In this document: positions 11,079 to 23,894 of the stretch, in pieces
Layout: the number at the start of each line of letters is the position of its first letter
Numbering within the stretch: the first letter of the stretch is position 1
Source of the DNA: Pseudophaeomoniella oleicola
Lineage: Eukaryota; Ascomycota; Eurotiomycetes; Phaeomoniellales; Phaeomoniellaceae
Assembly (NCBI GenBank): GCA_003868215.1
Contig: QWDQ01000024.1
Coordinates: forward strand, 248,001-312,000
Direction: 5' to 3'
DNA: 64,000 nucleotides
Program-made: the position numbers and the translations under genes
Notes under the pieces: generated by a model
Database searches by the model: none
Told to the model about the DNA's origin: nothing
The model's input: only the letters and a program-made list of their open reading frames with translations

Positions 11079-12601
11079 CACTCGCAGCGAAGCTAGGGCA
11101 GTGCTTACAACAAGCCGACTAATCGGACTGGCGAATCTACACTAAATTCAAGCGCTATCACATATCTACAAGGATTCGCATATTCGTACACACGAGCCGC
11201 CAGTAGGCATTGGCGAGGAGAAGGACTAAATTGGTCTGCGCTCTACTAGTACATCGGCTTCGCTCTCAGAAACAGGAGTTGCTATCGCAATCTAGAGGCG
11301 CTCATGCTGCACATAGCTGTGCAGGATCAATGGATTGATTGCTTTTGAAATATAGTGAAACATAGTCATGGAGCTATCTTCAATTCTTGGATCTATTGGT
11401 TTTAGATCCATTGATACGTCAAAGACGACGTTCAGGCGGCTGAAAAGACGCCTCAAAAGTAAATCAGAAATTGTGAGGCTCACTATCTGGCATGACATGT
11501 GATGTGGCTTTGGATACTTCTAACATGAGGGTATGTGGCGGTGTCAACCCAAGGATGTTCCTTGATGTTCGGGGGTCTCGTCTCGTCGTCACCAAGTTCA
11601 ATAAGCGATGATAGGTAATTAATTATAAATATATTAGGGCAAATTGTTGTAGGTTCCGTCCACGTACCTGACCTATCCGAACTACCTAAATAGGCAAGGT
11701 GGAAAGGAAGGATAAATTACTGTTTCTCACGCCGCTTTTTGCATGTTTTCATGAACCAGGAAATTCCAGAGCCAAAAACCGGCCCAAAGTTTCCGTTTAG
11801 CGCAGGTGGTGAAGTGAGACATGCAGCATCGTAACGACAAGGATCGCACGTCAGAACCATTTATCGTCGTGCATAGACCAACGGGCGATACGAGTTCCAC
11901 TACAACTTTGAGCATGCCCATGCTCATACCCCATGCTCATAGCCATACGGCCCATGCTCATGCTCATGCTCTGCTCATGCTCATCTCATGCATGCCTTAT
12001 CGACCTTGCTCGCTTGACCGCTTCACGTTCTCGCCCCCCCCCTCCCCTTGTTGCACATCAATGCAAGCACGACAGCATGGGCCGTCCCAGCCAGCTCACC
12101 AGCTCGCCAGGATCGGATTCATGGCGGCAACCAGCGAAAAGCAGGTTTCGATAGATTGAGTCTTATCACCGGTGGGTTGTGTGGATTGTTGACTCTTAGC
12201 TGAGCCCTGGCCGAGACTACCTCTCAAGAATACCGTCTTACTGTACGGTCAGGGACACATCGGGTATGCAGAGATAGACAGAACTCATTGGGCAATGCCT
12301 ATCTAGTCCCAGCTGTCCTACTGCAAGTCTCACTACTTCGTTCTCCTCGTTGAATCTATTGAGCGCCGCTGAGGGAGGGCTGATTTGGATATTCTCTCTC
12401 TGTTGCCTCTTTTGGTTCCCTTCGATCTACCTCGCTCTGGATCTATATTTCCCTGCTTCCACCTTGTCCCTCCGTCCATGGTTCACCCGTTGACAAATAA
12501 GGCTCATATACCCACCTGCCTTTGGCTTTCTCCTCCTCTACACTCGTTTCTTCATCCCAATTGCATTGCAAAGAACATCCTGCCCGTCGAGGTTTTTCAA
12601 C
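11079..12601. other. Intergenic with a CATGCT-type minisatellite
   Basis: No gene is supported. The gap holds an imperfect CATGCT/CATGCTCAT repeat (11911-11992), a C-run at about 12036-12044, and the pyrimidine-rich leader of the GH16 gene (about 12390-12600). Confidence 0.6.
11911..11992. repeat. Imperfect CATGCT minisatellite
   Basis: Irregular copies of CATGCTCATG-type units spread over about 80 nt, upstream of the GH16 gene. Frames through it give only Met-Leu or His-Ala repeats. Confidence 0.8.
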
Positions 12602-14002
12602 ATGGAATTCGTACACAACAACTACTCGGTGCCTCACACTGGCCCATCAACTGTGGCCTCGACTCCTCGTCGTTCGGGTAGCCCAGTGTCAGATCCCAAC
12701 ACGGACTCAATTACTCCAATGCCTCGTCAGAATCCTTTCGCGACGCCCATGTACTCCCAAGCCGCCTCACTGAATACCTCTTCAGCTGCACTTCACCAGC
12801 AAGGCTTGTCGCAAAGGTTCTTCCATTCCCGTCGTGTGAAGAAAGGCGAACTTGAGCGACCATGGACGACCAAGAAGGATCCCAAGGAGAAATGGGTGAC
12901 CATTATTCCACTCATTGGCATTTTCGTTGGACTTGCCATTTCGGGCTTCCTCATATGGGATGGCCTGCAAACCGTTGTCCAGCATACATACTGTCCGGTC
13001 CTAGACGAAGACTTTGCCGGTGGCTTGAACCCCAAGATCTGGCAAAAAGAAGCCGAAGTTGGTGGCTATGGCAATGGCCAATTCGAAGAGACCACATCTG
13101 GCGAAGAGAACGTCTTCATCCAGGATGGAGTGCTGGTAATAAAGCCGACTTTGCAAAATGAGAAGCTCATAACTACGGACAACACCATCGATCTCCTGAA
13201 GTCAGGTACTTGCACCTCCAAGGTCTCTACCGACTGTATCGCTGCTACCAATACAACCAATGGTACAATTGTCAACCCTGTTAAGTCTGGCCGTCTGAAT
13301 ACCAAGAAAGGTGCCGTTATTAAATACGGACGTGTCGAAGTGGAAGCACAGCTACCTGACGGAGACTGGCTGTGGCCAGCTATCTGGATGATGCCCGTCA
13401 AGGATACATACGGAGTCTGGCCCCAGTCTGGAGAGATCGATATTGCGGAATCACGAGGAAATAACCACACGTACAAGCAAGGCGGTAACAACATCGTCTC
13501 ATCCGCTCTTCACTGGGGTCCAAATTCTGCCAACGATGCTTGGTGGAGGACCAATGTTAAACGTTCAGCCCTCCACAGCACCTACGCGCAGAAGTACCAC
13601 ACTTTCGGTCTTGAATGGTCCGAGAAATATCTCTTCACTTATATTGACACTCGACTGCTTCAAGTACTCTACGTCAATTTCAATGAGCCTCTCTGGCAAC
13701 GCGGTAATTTTCCCTTGTCAGACACCAACGGCACTCGTCTCATTGATACATGGAGCCAGACCGGTATCGACTCTACGCCATTCGATCAGGATTTCTATCT
13801 CATCCTCAACGTAGCCATTGGTGGTACCAATGGCTGGTTTGAAGATGGCCAAAGTGGAAAGCCTTGGGTTGATGGATCACCGACTGCAAGGCATGACTTC
13901 TGGAAGGCGAGAGACAGCTGGTACCCTACCTGGGAGAAGAATAGCCAAATGCAAATCAAGAGTGTGAAGATGTGGCAGCAGCAGGGCTACAACGGATGCT
14001 AG
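12602..14002 (+). CDS. Membrane-anchored GH16 beta-glucanase/transglycosylase-like protein, 466 aa
   Basis: A single exon. The start is put at 12602 (context CAACATGG); an in-frame ATG at 12566 would add twelve residues. A Ser/Pro-rich cytosolic tail of about 98 residues precedes one membrane segment (about 99-121, VTIIPLIGIFVGLAISGFLI), so it is a type II membrane protein with an outside catalytic domain. The GH16 active-site strand EIDIAE is intact (Glu278, Asp280, Glu283), preceded by the WLWPAIWMMP block. The C-terminal region WFEDGQSGKPWVDGS resembles the beta-1,3-glucanase/glucan-binding branch of GH16. A role in cell-wall beta-glucan remodelling is likely; substrate is inferred from family only. 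Confidence 0.9.
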   Translation: MEFVHNNYSVPHTGPSTVASTPRRSGSPVSDPNTDSITPMPRQNPFATPMYSQAASLNTSSAALHQQGLSQRFFHSRRVKKGELERPWTTKKDPKEKWVTIIPLIGIFVGLAISGFLIWDGLQTVVQHTYCPVLDEDFAGGLNPKIWQKEAEVGGYGNGQFEETTSGEENVFIQDGVLVIKPTLQNEKLITTDNTIDLLKSGTCTSKVSTDCIAATNTTNGTIVNPVKSGRLNTKKGAVIKYGRVEVEAQLPDGDWLWPAIWMMPVKDTYGVWPQSGEIDIAESRGNNHTYKQGGNNIVSSALHWGPNSANDAWWRTNVKRSALHSTYAQKYHTFGLEWSEKYLFTYIDTRLLQVLYVNFNEPLWQRGNFPLSDTNGTRLIDTWSQTGIDSTPFDQDFYLILNVAIGGTNGWFEDGQSGKPWVDGSPTARHDFWKARDSWYPTWEKNSQMQIKSVKMWQQQGYNGC

Positions 14003-17000
14003 TGGCGCTTTCGAGGTTGCTTTTCACTTGTTTTAGTTTTCTTCCACGTTACTTTCGAATAGATGCGTTGAGCGGTATCTCATTGTGGTAGATATTGGAC
14101 ACACGGAGGCATGGCTGACATACCGGAGGTGGAACAGGGCGCACCGGGAAGTTCTGATAATGGCTCGAGCACATAACCAGTATAGGTAGATCTAATAGGG
14201 TAATACAATAGCCGCCTGCGGTCTTGGTGAGACTTGTTTGTTCAGCTACTTCCTTCTCTGGATTGGTTCCTCAGCCATTGTGTGACAATCGACTTCTCAG
14301 ATGTGAGCATTGATTCCTTGGCCATTGCATCTCTTATTGACGACCGGTCTCACCTAGCAAGCGACACCAGCAAGCCAGTCTACTAAGTCCTCTGATCGAC
14401 CACGTAGGAGGCAAACCTTTCCGACCTGCTTATCTCCAATCCAATGCAACCCTGCACTGTCGACTGATGGTCGATCATGGCTGGCTGCCGGCAGTTCGAA
14501 CGATCTGTCTGAGGCAACGAGGATCCTTGATCTCGCTTCACGTTTCTGGAAAGAGGGCCGGTGACTTTGGTAACCAGACGGCAGCCACAAGCTAAATCGG
14601 GTTGACAGTAACGAAAAGATGCATTAGTTGATACCTGTTTTGGCTGTGTGAACGCCATGTCTTCTGTCCCTAGCCAACATTTCTGCTTGCCAAGGTTTAG
14701 TTGCTCTATCAAGCACAAATGTGAGGACCTCGAGACGTGAAACCGTGAGACGCGGCTCCTCCCCGACGATGGACCCATGCCGTGTGGACTCTCAGCCAGC
14801 ACTTGTTACTAGGTACCTACGTAGTACACTTATTACACTTATGCAAGACCTCGTATTACGAGAAGGTTAGCACAACCTTGAATCGGATTCTGGAAAATAC
14901 CGGGAACAATGGCATCGCGATCATCATGCCTTCATTGTAGGAATGACCCATCACCGCCTATGCGAAAGTTTGAACCAGAGCGATCATTGCTCGTGAGATC
15001 CAGTGTTTATGATCCAGGCCCAGAACGCCGGATCAGCCTTACTGGTTACTTGGATGATCAGAGGTTTGACTCATGATAGACGACGACACTCTTTAGCATG
15101 GCGTACTACGTACCTCGCTACCAGCTGTCAGACACATCGGGGTCCAATGTGCTGTGGATTTGACTGAATGGATCCAGATGATGCGGCGGTTGATACGAAT
15201 GTGGTCAACACAGAACTTCGCTTATTCTGACTTGTCGGCCGTTAAGTGAACCTTGTCCTCTTGCCGTGCCTTTCTACGTGGCGACATGGACGATTGGGGA
15301 AATCACGTTAGCCTCATTGAGGAAGCTGCCAGGATCCTACCGTGTGCATCAAAACCAATCGTTCCAATTGTGAGATGCTGGAACAGTTCCGATGAGGCCG
15401 CCATCAGCCACAGACGACGAAGTAGGACAGTGAGTCAACAAAGAATAGGCATCATGTCAATCCTGCTTAACAGATCTTTTCCGTAGAGCTCTCAAAACGC
15501 ATGCACGAATCTTCAGTCAAAAAAGATGATCATTCAGGGGTATAGTGAGACCGTTCACGATGCTAGCTAGCCTATGGCTCTATGTTGTGTGACCCTTTTC
15601 TCTCTATGGCCGTCTCATACCACACTGACTGATCAGACATAAGACGATGATCTTACTGCAGTTGAGGAGCGTTCAGTAGCGAGGATCAAGCTCCTTGAAC
15701 GACTTCTCATAATTCAAACCAGCGGGCAAACGAATGACGCTCTGGATAAGAATGACTGCGTTGGGCACATTGGACTATTCAAAGCTATCCAAGGCTAAGG
15801 TGCGACGCAGCGTGATATCGACCGATAGCTTGCTTTAGGCTATTCCCAAGCCACAGAACTTCCCGTCTTCTACCTTAACCTAGGAGATATTCCCGGAACA
15901 TGCGGCTTCTCTCAAAAAAATAAGTTGAGAACCGGGGAACAATCGACGGCGCGGAGTTTATCGAGCAACAACCATTTTTCAAGGAACAAGAGAGCTAATG
16001 GTTTTAGGCGAAGCTACCATGGTAGGCATGGGCATCCCGGGTCCAAGATAAGTACCTACCTACCAGGTAGGTAATTATATTGTTGAATACTATTTCATGG
16101 TTTGTTCGAGGGAAAGGAGTGGATTCACAACGGTTGGTCCTCCAAACCGTTAGATACGGACACTACCTTAAGGTATGTACAGTATGGGTACCCACAGTTC
16201 CTACGGTATGCCGTACATCGTATTACATAACTTACCATGTAACTCTTACCTTGGGTACCTAAGATACCAGACCGTCTCGCCGTACTGCGGTAAGGTAATG
16301 GATGTAGGTATGTAGATATCCAATCCCTGTTCCAATCTCGATTCACTATGGCACTATGGAAATATCTCCGTCAAGACGACAAGGCCTTGTTATGATGCCT
16401 TATCATCTAATATTATCATGGATGCTAGTGAGTTACATCTATATGGCTTGCTGAGACTCCCTGCCATCCTCAATACTGCCCTCGCTAGGATCAGCCTCCA
16501 GCATTCGTTGGTATGTCGAGATGTGTATCTCATACCATGCAGTATATTGAGACCGTCTTTATTAGCACACCGATGGTGTCTAAGCCGGGACGATCATTTC
16601 TGACCAGGCTCGCAGGACAGAGCTTTTGCCACCGTAGAGACGATTTGTTGGCAACCATGGCCGATATCGTACGAAAATGAGCATCACACTCTTGCCTTTG
16701 TGCGACCAAAGAATGCGGGCATTATCGTAGCTTGTACTCTATACAAGCCTGTGCATGGTCAGCGGATCAAGAGAGTCCAACCGGTTCCTCGTGAGGGGTC
16801 GGGAAAAGGGAGATCACGATAATTCCTTAAGATCGCTCAGAGAAAATCCCATTAGCTATCGGTTTGGTGGTAGAGGACGGCAAGATCTTCATACTCGGAA
16901 ACAAGGCCCGGCTGAAGAGGATCTACCTCTGCACATTAACGTTGCAGTGCTCCGTAGAAAGACCCATATTCTTAATGTTGCTCGTGGTTGGCAGGAACCA

Positions 17001-18747
17001 TGGAGAAGAAAGGATTGAGATTTATTGTACAGGTCGTACCATACCTAGGTAAGGTAGTATGTACAGCAGGATTACAGTATCAACACTACTAGTACCTGGT
17101 ACATTTGAACAGGCGATACGACACGTAGTAGTAACAGGCAGAACATCTCGGTTAATGGATAGTCTCTCGTTACCGAAAAGAATAGAAAGAAGATCACAAT
17201 CGAAATCCTGATTCTTACAGGAGCCATCTCACCATCTCACCATCTCGCCATAATCTTGAGAAACCCCAATTGTCCGAGATAGGCAGCGATGCCACAGAAC
17301 AGGGATTGCCAGGGGAAGGGAAGGGAAATGTACCTATGTAATACTACGTAGTAATTAGTTGTATCTGTGTCGTATCGCTACCTTGTGCAGAGTGTGGGCC
17401 TTGGCACAGTCGACTACCATCTGCACCCAATTCAACTTGAGAGTTGACTCAACTCAACACAACTCAACTCAACCTTGCATTTCACATTTTCGTGCTAAGC
17501 CGAAATGCAAACGATAAAAATAGCGAAATCTCAAAAAGATTACGGATTACCCTGCATGACACCCATGCCGGGCCTCTTCCAACAATTTGCCAGGTTTCGA
17601 CTGCCCCTCTCGAATCGCCTGAAGGCACGACTAACCAGCCCGTGCGAAGTATGCGCCGACAGCGAGAGCATTGGCTTCTGCGATCACCATACTTCGGGAT
17701 GCGAGACACGGAAGAGGAAAGTCATGATGCCATTGGTCTCGCTTTCGCCTGAAATCTAGCTCAGGGATCGATCTCGACCGGGGGGGCTAAAACTGTTTAT
17801 TGGATCCTGGAGATCAAGAACAAACTTGTCGCTGCTTCAACCATCAGTACCGGTATGGTATCCGGTGGTAAATACCACCTCCACCCGTGTCCCGTCTCCC
17901 CGAAGGCACCTCATGCACTTACAAGGAAGCAAACAGGAACTTCGTGAGCCATCATCCTACCTAGCCACGTCTCGACTCTGGCTTGTCACCCTGTAGCCTG
18001 CTGCAAAAGCCGGCCCTATCGTACAGATATGCGCGCGGGCTGAGAATCTCAGCTATTGACCACCTTGACTTGATCTCCATTGGTGAATACACCCCCGTAA
18101 GGGCGGAGTCTCGTTATCCTTTGTCCCAACGTGGACGACAGGTGCATGGAAATGTACGCTGAGACGGTGGCGCTATCGGAGCAAGATCCCTTTCTTTGTG
18201 CCATGGCAGAGGATGGTCGCAAAGCTGCCTGATGCAGAACTCCACCTCCTTAGTCTGGTTCAGCATGTACTCACTTGGTACCAAACCAGCGGTGAAATGT
18301 TGATGGTGGCAGATCAACCCCGGTTCGTTCGTATCTATCAAGCCTCAGCATGGTCCAGATGTTCGCTACACTTCGCCTCGTGGTACAAGATATCTTCCTT
18401 AGATAACCCCCCCGGTCTTTGCTTGTTGCTCTTCTCTGTCTTTCTTTCTGAACATGCTCGCTGGGTAGCCCTTCGCTGTATTTCCCATAGCTTCAGATCC
18501 ATTCGCTTTCTTCTGAACTCCCTGCACGCTCTTGCTCCTGTCTGCTCAACACGATACACTCTGTATCGGTGTCTTGAGTCTCTCTAGAGCCTAATTCCGA
18601 TCGCTTTTGTTCTCCCTCTACCACAAGCAAGCTTAGATCACCCCTCCGGACTCCTCTGTGCAGAACTCCAGAGGCTATCATTCTTTTCGGGGTGTAGTAC
18701 ACTGATTTCTTTCCCATCCTTTGGGCGTGGATCAACGAGACAGCATC
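14003..18747. other. Long gene-free interval (4.7 kb)
   Basis: The largest gap in the window. No frame here shows a domain, a signal peptide or plausible exon joins. It holds TACGTAGTA-type palindromes (14811-14829, 15101-15117, 17341-17353), TAGGTA/TACCTA runs (16050-16080, 16250-16310) and, at its right end, the TC-rich leader region of the GT2 gene. I see no transposon ends or coding remnants. A non-coding RNA or distant regulatory region cannot be excluded. Confidence 0.5.
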
Positions 18748-21671
18748 ATGGGTCTCGGAAGCTACTTCAAGGCCGGCAAGGCCTCTAAAAAGCAGGAACA
18801 GCTGGCTCAGGAGGAATCGATGACAGAAAAGGCCGGTCCGGCAGCTTCAGCAGTTCCGTCGCAACGAGCTAGCACGATACCTTACTTAGACTCCAGAGTC
18901 GCTTCCTCGAGGGCATCGATAGCTCCGTCAATGAGGAGTAACCGCAGCTCTTATGTCGACGATATCAAGCACGAGGTTATGGTGAATTACCTATACCAGC
19001 AACAATGCTCACACCTTTGGGTCAGCGACGGTAGCGGAGAATCGGAGGGTGTACTGCTCAGGAAAGCGCGCAATCACTACCTCGCATGCCCTCCTCAACT
19101 TGCCAATTCAACCTTTGCGATGGCGTGTGCTGCCTTGAACGTACCAGTAAGACAAGCCAACCCCCCTTACAGAGCGTCTCTAATGTCATGCAGGTTGCCA
19201 TGACCGTCAATTCTAGAGTTATCAAGACGTTTCTCTCGTGGTCTCCTGACGCTGTCGATGTGCCGCTTATGAACGGTCTTCGAGTGCAGATCCTACCCAC
19301 TGTCGATGATCTACCAAGAGCAAGGAAACACCAATTTGCTGCCTTCATTGCTTCAGATGCTCTCCTTGTTGTCTGGGACGATGATCCATCACACTTGGTC
19401 GAGAGAGCCAAGACCATCGAGTCTGAATTGATGGCTTTGGTGTGGCGGACCACCGAGTCGGACGAAGACGAAGGGGTAGACGAAAAGAAACAACCTCGCG
19501 TGACTGACTATGAAGTCGATTCCGAATCAGGCGAGGTCATCGCAGAGAGACGGTCAACGAACCTGATGAATACCATCCTGGTAGGCTTCACATTGATACT
19601 GGTGGTCGTCATGTTGGGTGCTGGCTTCAGACAAGTTGCCATCGAGGTGACAGTGGATGCGTCGTATATTCGCCTGGCATTCTTCGCCCTAACTCCGGTG
19701 CAGATCTTCTTTACCTTGGTGAGTAGGTTCTCAACAATGTGTTCGCTCCAGCTACTGACTCCTCTAGTTCTTCGCTCAGGTCATTGTCGGATGTATTGCT
19801 CAATGCATCGGTCCAGTCAGACAGATGCAACTCAACTCGAAGTACTACTCAGCCAAATGCTCTCCACGATTGCGTGATCGTAGCTTGCCTCATGTTACTG
19901 TCCAATGCCCGGTATACAAAGAAGGCCTTGCATCTGTCATTGCTCCAACCGTCAAGTCCATCAAGCAAGCTATCTCGACGTATGAATTGCAAGGTGGCTC
20001 CGCGAACATGTTTGTCAATGACGACGGCTTGCAACTCATCTCTGAGGAAGAGCGAAGTACTCGTATTGAATTCTACGCCGATCATTCTATTGGATGGACT
20101 GCTCGTCCTAAAGATGGTCTCGATGGATTCAAGAGAAGAGGAAAGTTCAAGAAGGTATGTTCGCATAAACGTGTGGTTCTCATCCCTAGTTCTCTAGCGT
20201 TGTCGGCCTCACAAGACTTGAGGTTCTTGGCGCAATCGAATTTACCCTAATCAAGAAGATATGAGCTAACACATTATGGTATCAGGCGTCCAACATGAAC
20301 TACGGTCTGATGCTTTCCAATAACGTCGAGGACAAGCTTGCTCTCTATGACCGTCCTTCGGACTGGACCCAAGCAGACGAGGCGCAAGCTTATGAACAAT
20401 GTTTGAAAGAGGTTCTAGAAGAAAATGGCCGCGCTTGGGCCGACGGTAACATTCGTGTGGGCGACTACATCCTTCTCAGTAAGTGCACCATACCATTGGC
20501 AATAAATAAATTACTAACAATTGATACAGTTGACTCCGATACTCGTGTACCAGCAGATTGTCTCCTTGACGCAGTCTCCGAGATGGAACAGTCTCCTAAT
20601 GTCGGTATCATGCAATTCTCTTCTGGTGTCATGCAAGTCGTCAACACATACTTCGAGAACGGTATCACTTTCTTCACAAACTTGATCTACACTGCCATTA
20701 AATATACCGTCGCAAACGGTGATGTCGCCCCCTTTGTCGGCCACAATGCCATTCTCCGCTGGTCTGCCATCCAACAAGTCTCCTACATCGATGAAGATGG
20801 CTACGAGAAATTCTGGTCTGAATCCCATGTGTCGGAAGATTTTGACATGTCACTCCGTCTTCAATGCGACGGCTACATTATCCGTCTTGCTTCATGGGCT
20901 GGTGAAGGGTTCAAGGAAGGTGTCTCACTCACAGTTTACGATGAACTCGCTCGATGGGAGAAATACGCCTACGGATGTAACGAACTTCTGTTCCATCCAA
21001 TCCGCCAATGGATCTATCGTGGCCCATTTACTCCGCTTTTCCGTCGTTTCCTGTTCTCTAACATTCGGTTGACTTCAAAAATCACCATTATCTCCTACAT
21101 TGGTACCTACTATGCTATCGGCGCTGCCTGGATCATGACGACGGCCAACTACTTCGCTATCGGTTGGTATAACGGCTACCTCGACAAATACTACATCGAC
21201 AGCTGGAAGGTCTGGTTCTCCATTGTCATTATCTTCAACGGACTCGGTAACGTTGCATTGGCGGTGATGCGATATCGTATCGGCGAACGCTCGTTCTTTG
21301 GCTCCATCCTCGAAAACTTCAAATGGGTCCTCATGCTCGCCATCTTTCTCGGCGGTCTGTCCCTGCACGTCTCTCAGGCTTTGCTGGCCCACATGTTCGA
21401 GATCGACATGACCTGGGGCTCAACGTCCAAAGAAGCGGAATTCTCGAACTTCTTCATCGAAGTCCCCAAGGTTCTGCGCCGTTTCAAATTCTCCATGACG
21501 TTCGCCCTCGTCGGTATCGTCGGCATGGTCATCCTCGCCCTCGGCCCATTCATCCCCTGGGACTGGCGCATCAAGGACTTCGTCGCCATCTTACCCATGG
21601 CAACCGTCACCGCCAGCCATTTGTTGCTACCCATCGTGCTGAATCCTGCGCTCATGACGTTCTCGTGGTAG
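18748..21671 (+). CDS. Family 2 glycosyltransferase, polysaccharide synthase-like (fungal GT2), 881 aa
   Basis: Exons are 18748-19146, 19194-19718, 19768-20154, 20286-20478 and 20530-21671; the frame closes at 881 residues. Intron 4 (51 nt) is stop-free and in frame, so a naive reading keeps it, but removing it restores the DSDTR motif. A membrane segment near the end of exon 2 (LMNTILVGFTLILVVVML) precedes the cytosolic GT domain. Catalytic motifs are VNDDG (about residue 391), IDSDTR (about 501-506) and SEDFDMSLR (about 602), followed by RQWIYRG in place of a standard QxxRW. Several C-terminal membrane helices follow. It is not a chitin synthase. It matches the conserved GT2 described in Zymoseptoria tritici and Fusarium as needed for hyphal growth on solid surfaces; the polymer made is unknown. 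Confidence 0.9.
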
Positions 21672-22585
21672 TCTAGTCTCATTGCTCTACTTACCACATC
21701 CTTTCATTCAATCATTCCGAACGACGACGACGACAACCTTAATTCGCAATTCGCAAAGCCACGAAAACTCTTTGTTCTTTTCTCTTTCTTTCTCTGCATG
21801 TCTAGCATCATCGTCATCATCGTCATCGTCATCCTTGTTTTTCCGGAAAGCGACGTATATAGAAACTATGGGAGGATTGGGGACACGGGGACATGGGGGA
21901 GGGACGAGGGAGAGAAACGGTGGTAACCGTTACTTTACTATCTTTTACTTTTCTTCTTCTTCTTACATTAGAATCCCGTTAATTATACCTAGTACCTAGT
22001 ACCTACCTAGTACCTACTATACATGAATTCATTCATTGAAAGAAAGAAAGAAACATCATCATCATCATCGATCTCTCAATTCATTAGTAATACCAATGAT
22101 GAAGTTTATAGCGTCAGTCCGTCTCTCAGTCCCGGACCATGAACCAGACCATGATACACATCGGATATGAAAGCCTACTGAAGCTTTGGAAGAGTATCAT
22201 GGGAAGGAGAGAAGAGCTGGTCGAAAACCATGATAGCAAGGCTCGTAGAGAATCTTGCAGGTTGTCTAGACAGGGAAATATAACTCTGTACTCAAGTCAT
22301 AGACAGGTCGATTGATACACTGCAAATGCTAACTTTTTTCTTCTTTGGTTTCCATCCTTTTCTTTTTCAAGCTCAAAGCAAGGGGTTGTCTCCCATTCTA
22401 CTTCTTACATAGGTACGCCTCCGCAATCAGGAAAGACTCGAAAGGGGCTGATGGACGTAAGCGCGACATTTGTACGATGAGGAGTTGGGGTAAGGTAGAT
22501 CCCATCCCTTGCATAGGTAAAGTACCACCTCCTTTCGGTTATGACAATTGTAAGAGAGCTTTTAGGTGACGACCTTCTCAGCCCG
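21672..22585. other. Intergenic between convergent genes; short repeats
   Basis: No gene is seen. Short tandem runs include CATCATCGT-type repeats (about 21808-21834), TACCTAGTACC repeats (21985-22020) and AAAG/ATC repeats (22040-22069). Confidence 0.6.
21985..22020. repeat. TACCTAGTACC short tandem repeat
   Basis: Several overlapping ACCTAGT and ACCTACC units. The same sequence flavour recurs in many gaps of this window. Confidence 0.7.
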
Positions 22586-23894
22586 TTAGGATCGGATAAT
22601 ACCCTTGAAGGTGATCTGGTCGGCGAAGTCAATTTCTTGCCATTCAAGATACCATCCATGGATAAGCTCGTCGACAAAACTCCATCCTTTAGGCTTCGGT
22701 CCATAACGTGTATCCAGCGTGCCAAGCTCCAGCCACTTCAACGCCAATAAGGCTTCATTCTGCCCCTGCTGATCCATCTTCTCAAAATCTTCACGAGCGG
22801 CCTCATATATCTTCTTCCGAAGATACCTTGCCCATGACCAGGACGGGGGATTACGTACCTCTGGGGCAGTGTAGGCACGTCGAAAGGTAACAGCAACGAC
22901 AGTCGAAAGTTCGATGGTGTACCGGTATTTGATGTTGGGAGCCGAAGCTGAAGTGGTGAGATCTGACGAAGGATTCACATCTATTCGGAAAACATAATTC
23001 TCGATCAGTGATGGTAGTACGTTCTCAGTCTGGGATACAGGTGGCAGCGGAATCACCCAACTGTATCGGTCGCCGGGATATCGTGTTCTCCTTTTGGGAT
23101 TAGCTGTAACGTCAAATGGAGGTACATTAGTTGATCCTTCCGCCTCGTTCCAGCCGTAGTTTGACCATCGTTCCCACACTCTTTGCTCTTCGGGTCGAAA
23201 GGTACGGAAAGGTTCGAGACGGTAGTAGCAATGTTGAAGGAATGTGGGCGAAGGAAACAATGACGCCGCGCCATCGTGACAGATAAAATTGGTCAGGAGC
23301 GTGGCTTTTGAAGCATGCAAAACTGCCTGTAAGGGAGGTCGAACGACAGAAAACAATCGGCATCTTCGCCCATTTGGCGACACGTAAAACGAAAACTGTC
23401 AACCTCAGATCTCAGCTTGTGTGGCATAAGCCGGCATTTTGACTTACTAGCCAGTCTCCCAAGAGATTTAGATCGTATTTTATACGCTCCTCGCTGCCTG
23501 GAATTTTCTCGCTGTAGTGTTCCACCTGTTCAAGATAATCTGCCATAGGCGACCTGCCCCCGAAATCGGAGACGACTATATCCAATGCAAAGTCGTAACA
23601 CGGCATTCTTTCAAGAAAGGAGACAGCAAAGGCACCGTTGATGACTGCTGCGTACTTAGCCATCTGGGCTCGAAAGCGCAGGGGATCTTCAAAGTAGTGT
23701 GCGAGTCTTTCATCGATATTCCATTGACTGTGAACGACAGTTCTGTACAAACTGGATAATGACTTGCATGTTCGTGTCAGTGCTATGATGTCTGCAATGG
23801 CTAGATAGGTGCAAAGAGTGTTGGGAAGGGCAATTGAGTCACTTCCGCCAAAAACGTCACCGAGTGCTACGCGTTCTCGGCCAGAGTCTGCCAT
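22586..23894 (-). CDS. F-box-like protein, 418 aa
   Basis: Exons on the minus strand are 23894-23448 and 23395-22586, joined over a 52-nt intron (GTAAGT...ACAG) in phase 0. Residues about 20-60 (IALPNTLCTYLAIADIIALTRTCKSL and on) have the leucine/isoleucine pattern and length of an F-box. No known C-terminal repeat type is recognisable; the rest is a mixed alpha/beta region with several Trp residues near the end. F-box proteins bring substrates to SCF ubiquitin ligases through Skp1. Fungi carry many lineage-specific copies of unknown target, and this appears to be one. The F-box call is moderate; the gene structure is firm. Confidence 0.7.

Noticed and set aside
14383-14802. 139-codon frame on the minus strand in the large gap
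   Set aside because: It has no ATG at its start, no domain and no plausible splice partners.
18748-21671. Chitin synthase
   Set aside because: The chitin synthase QRRRW and EDR contexts are missing; motifs and membrane layout fit the separate fungal GT2 family.
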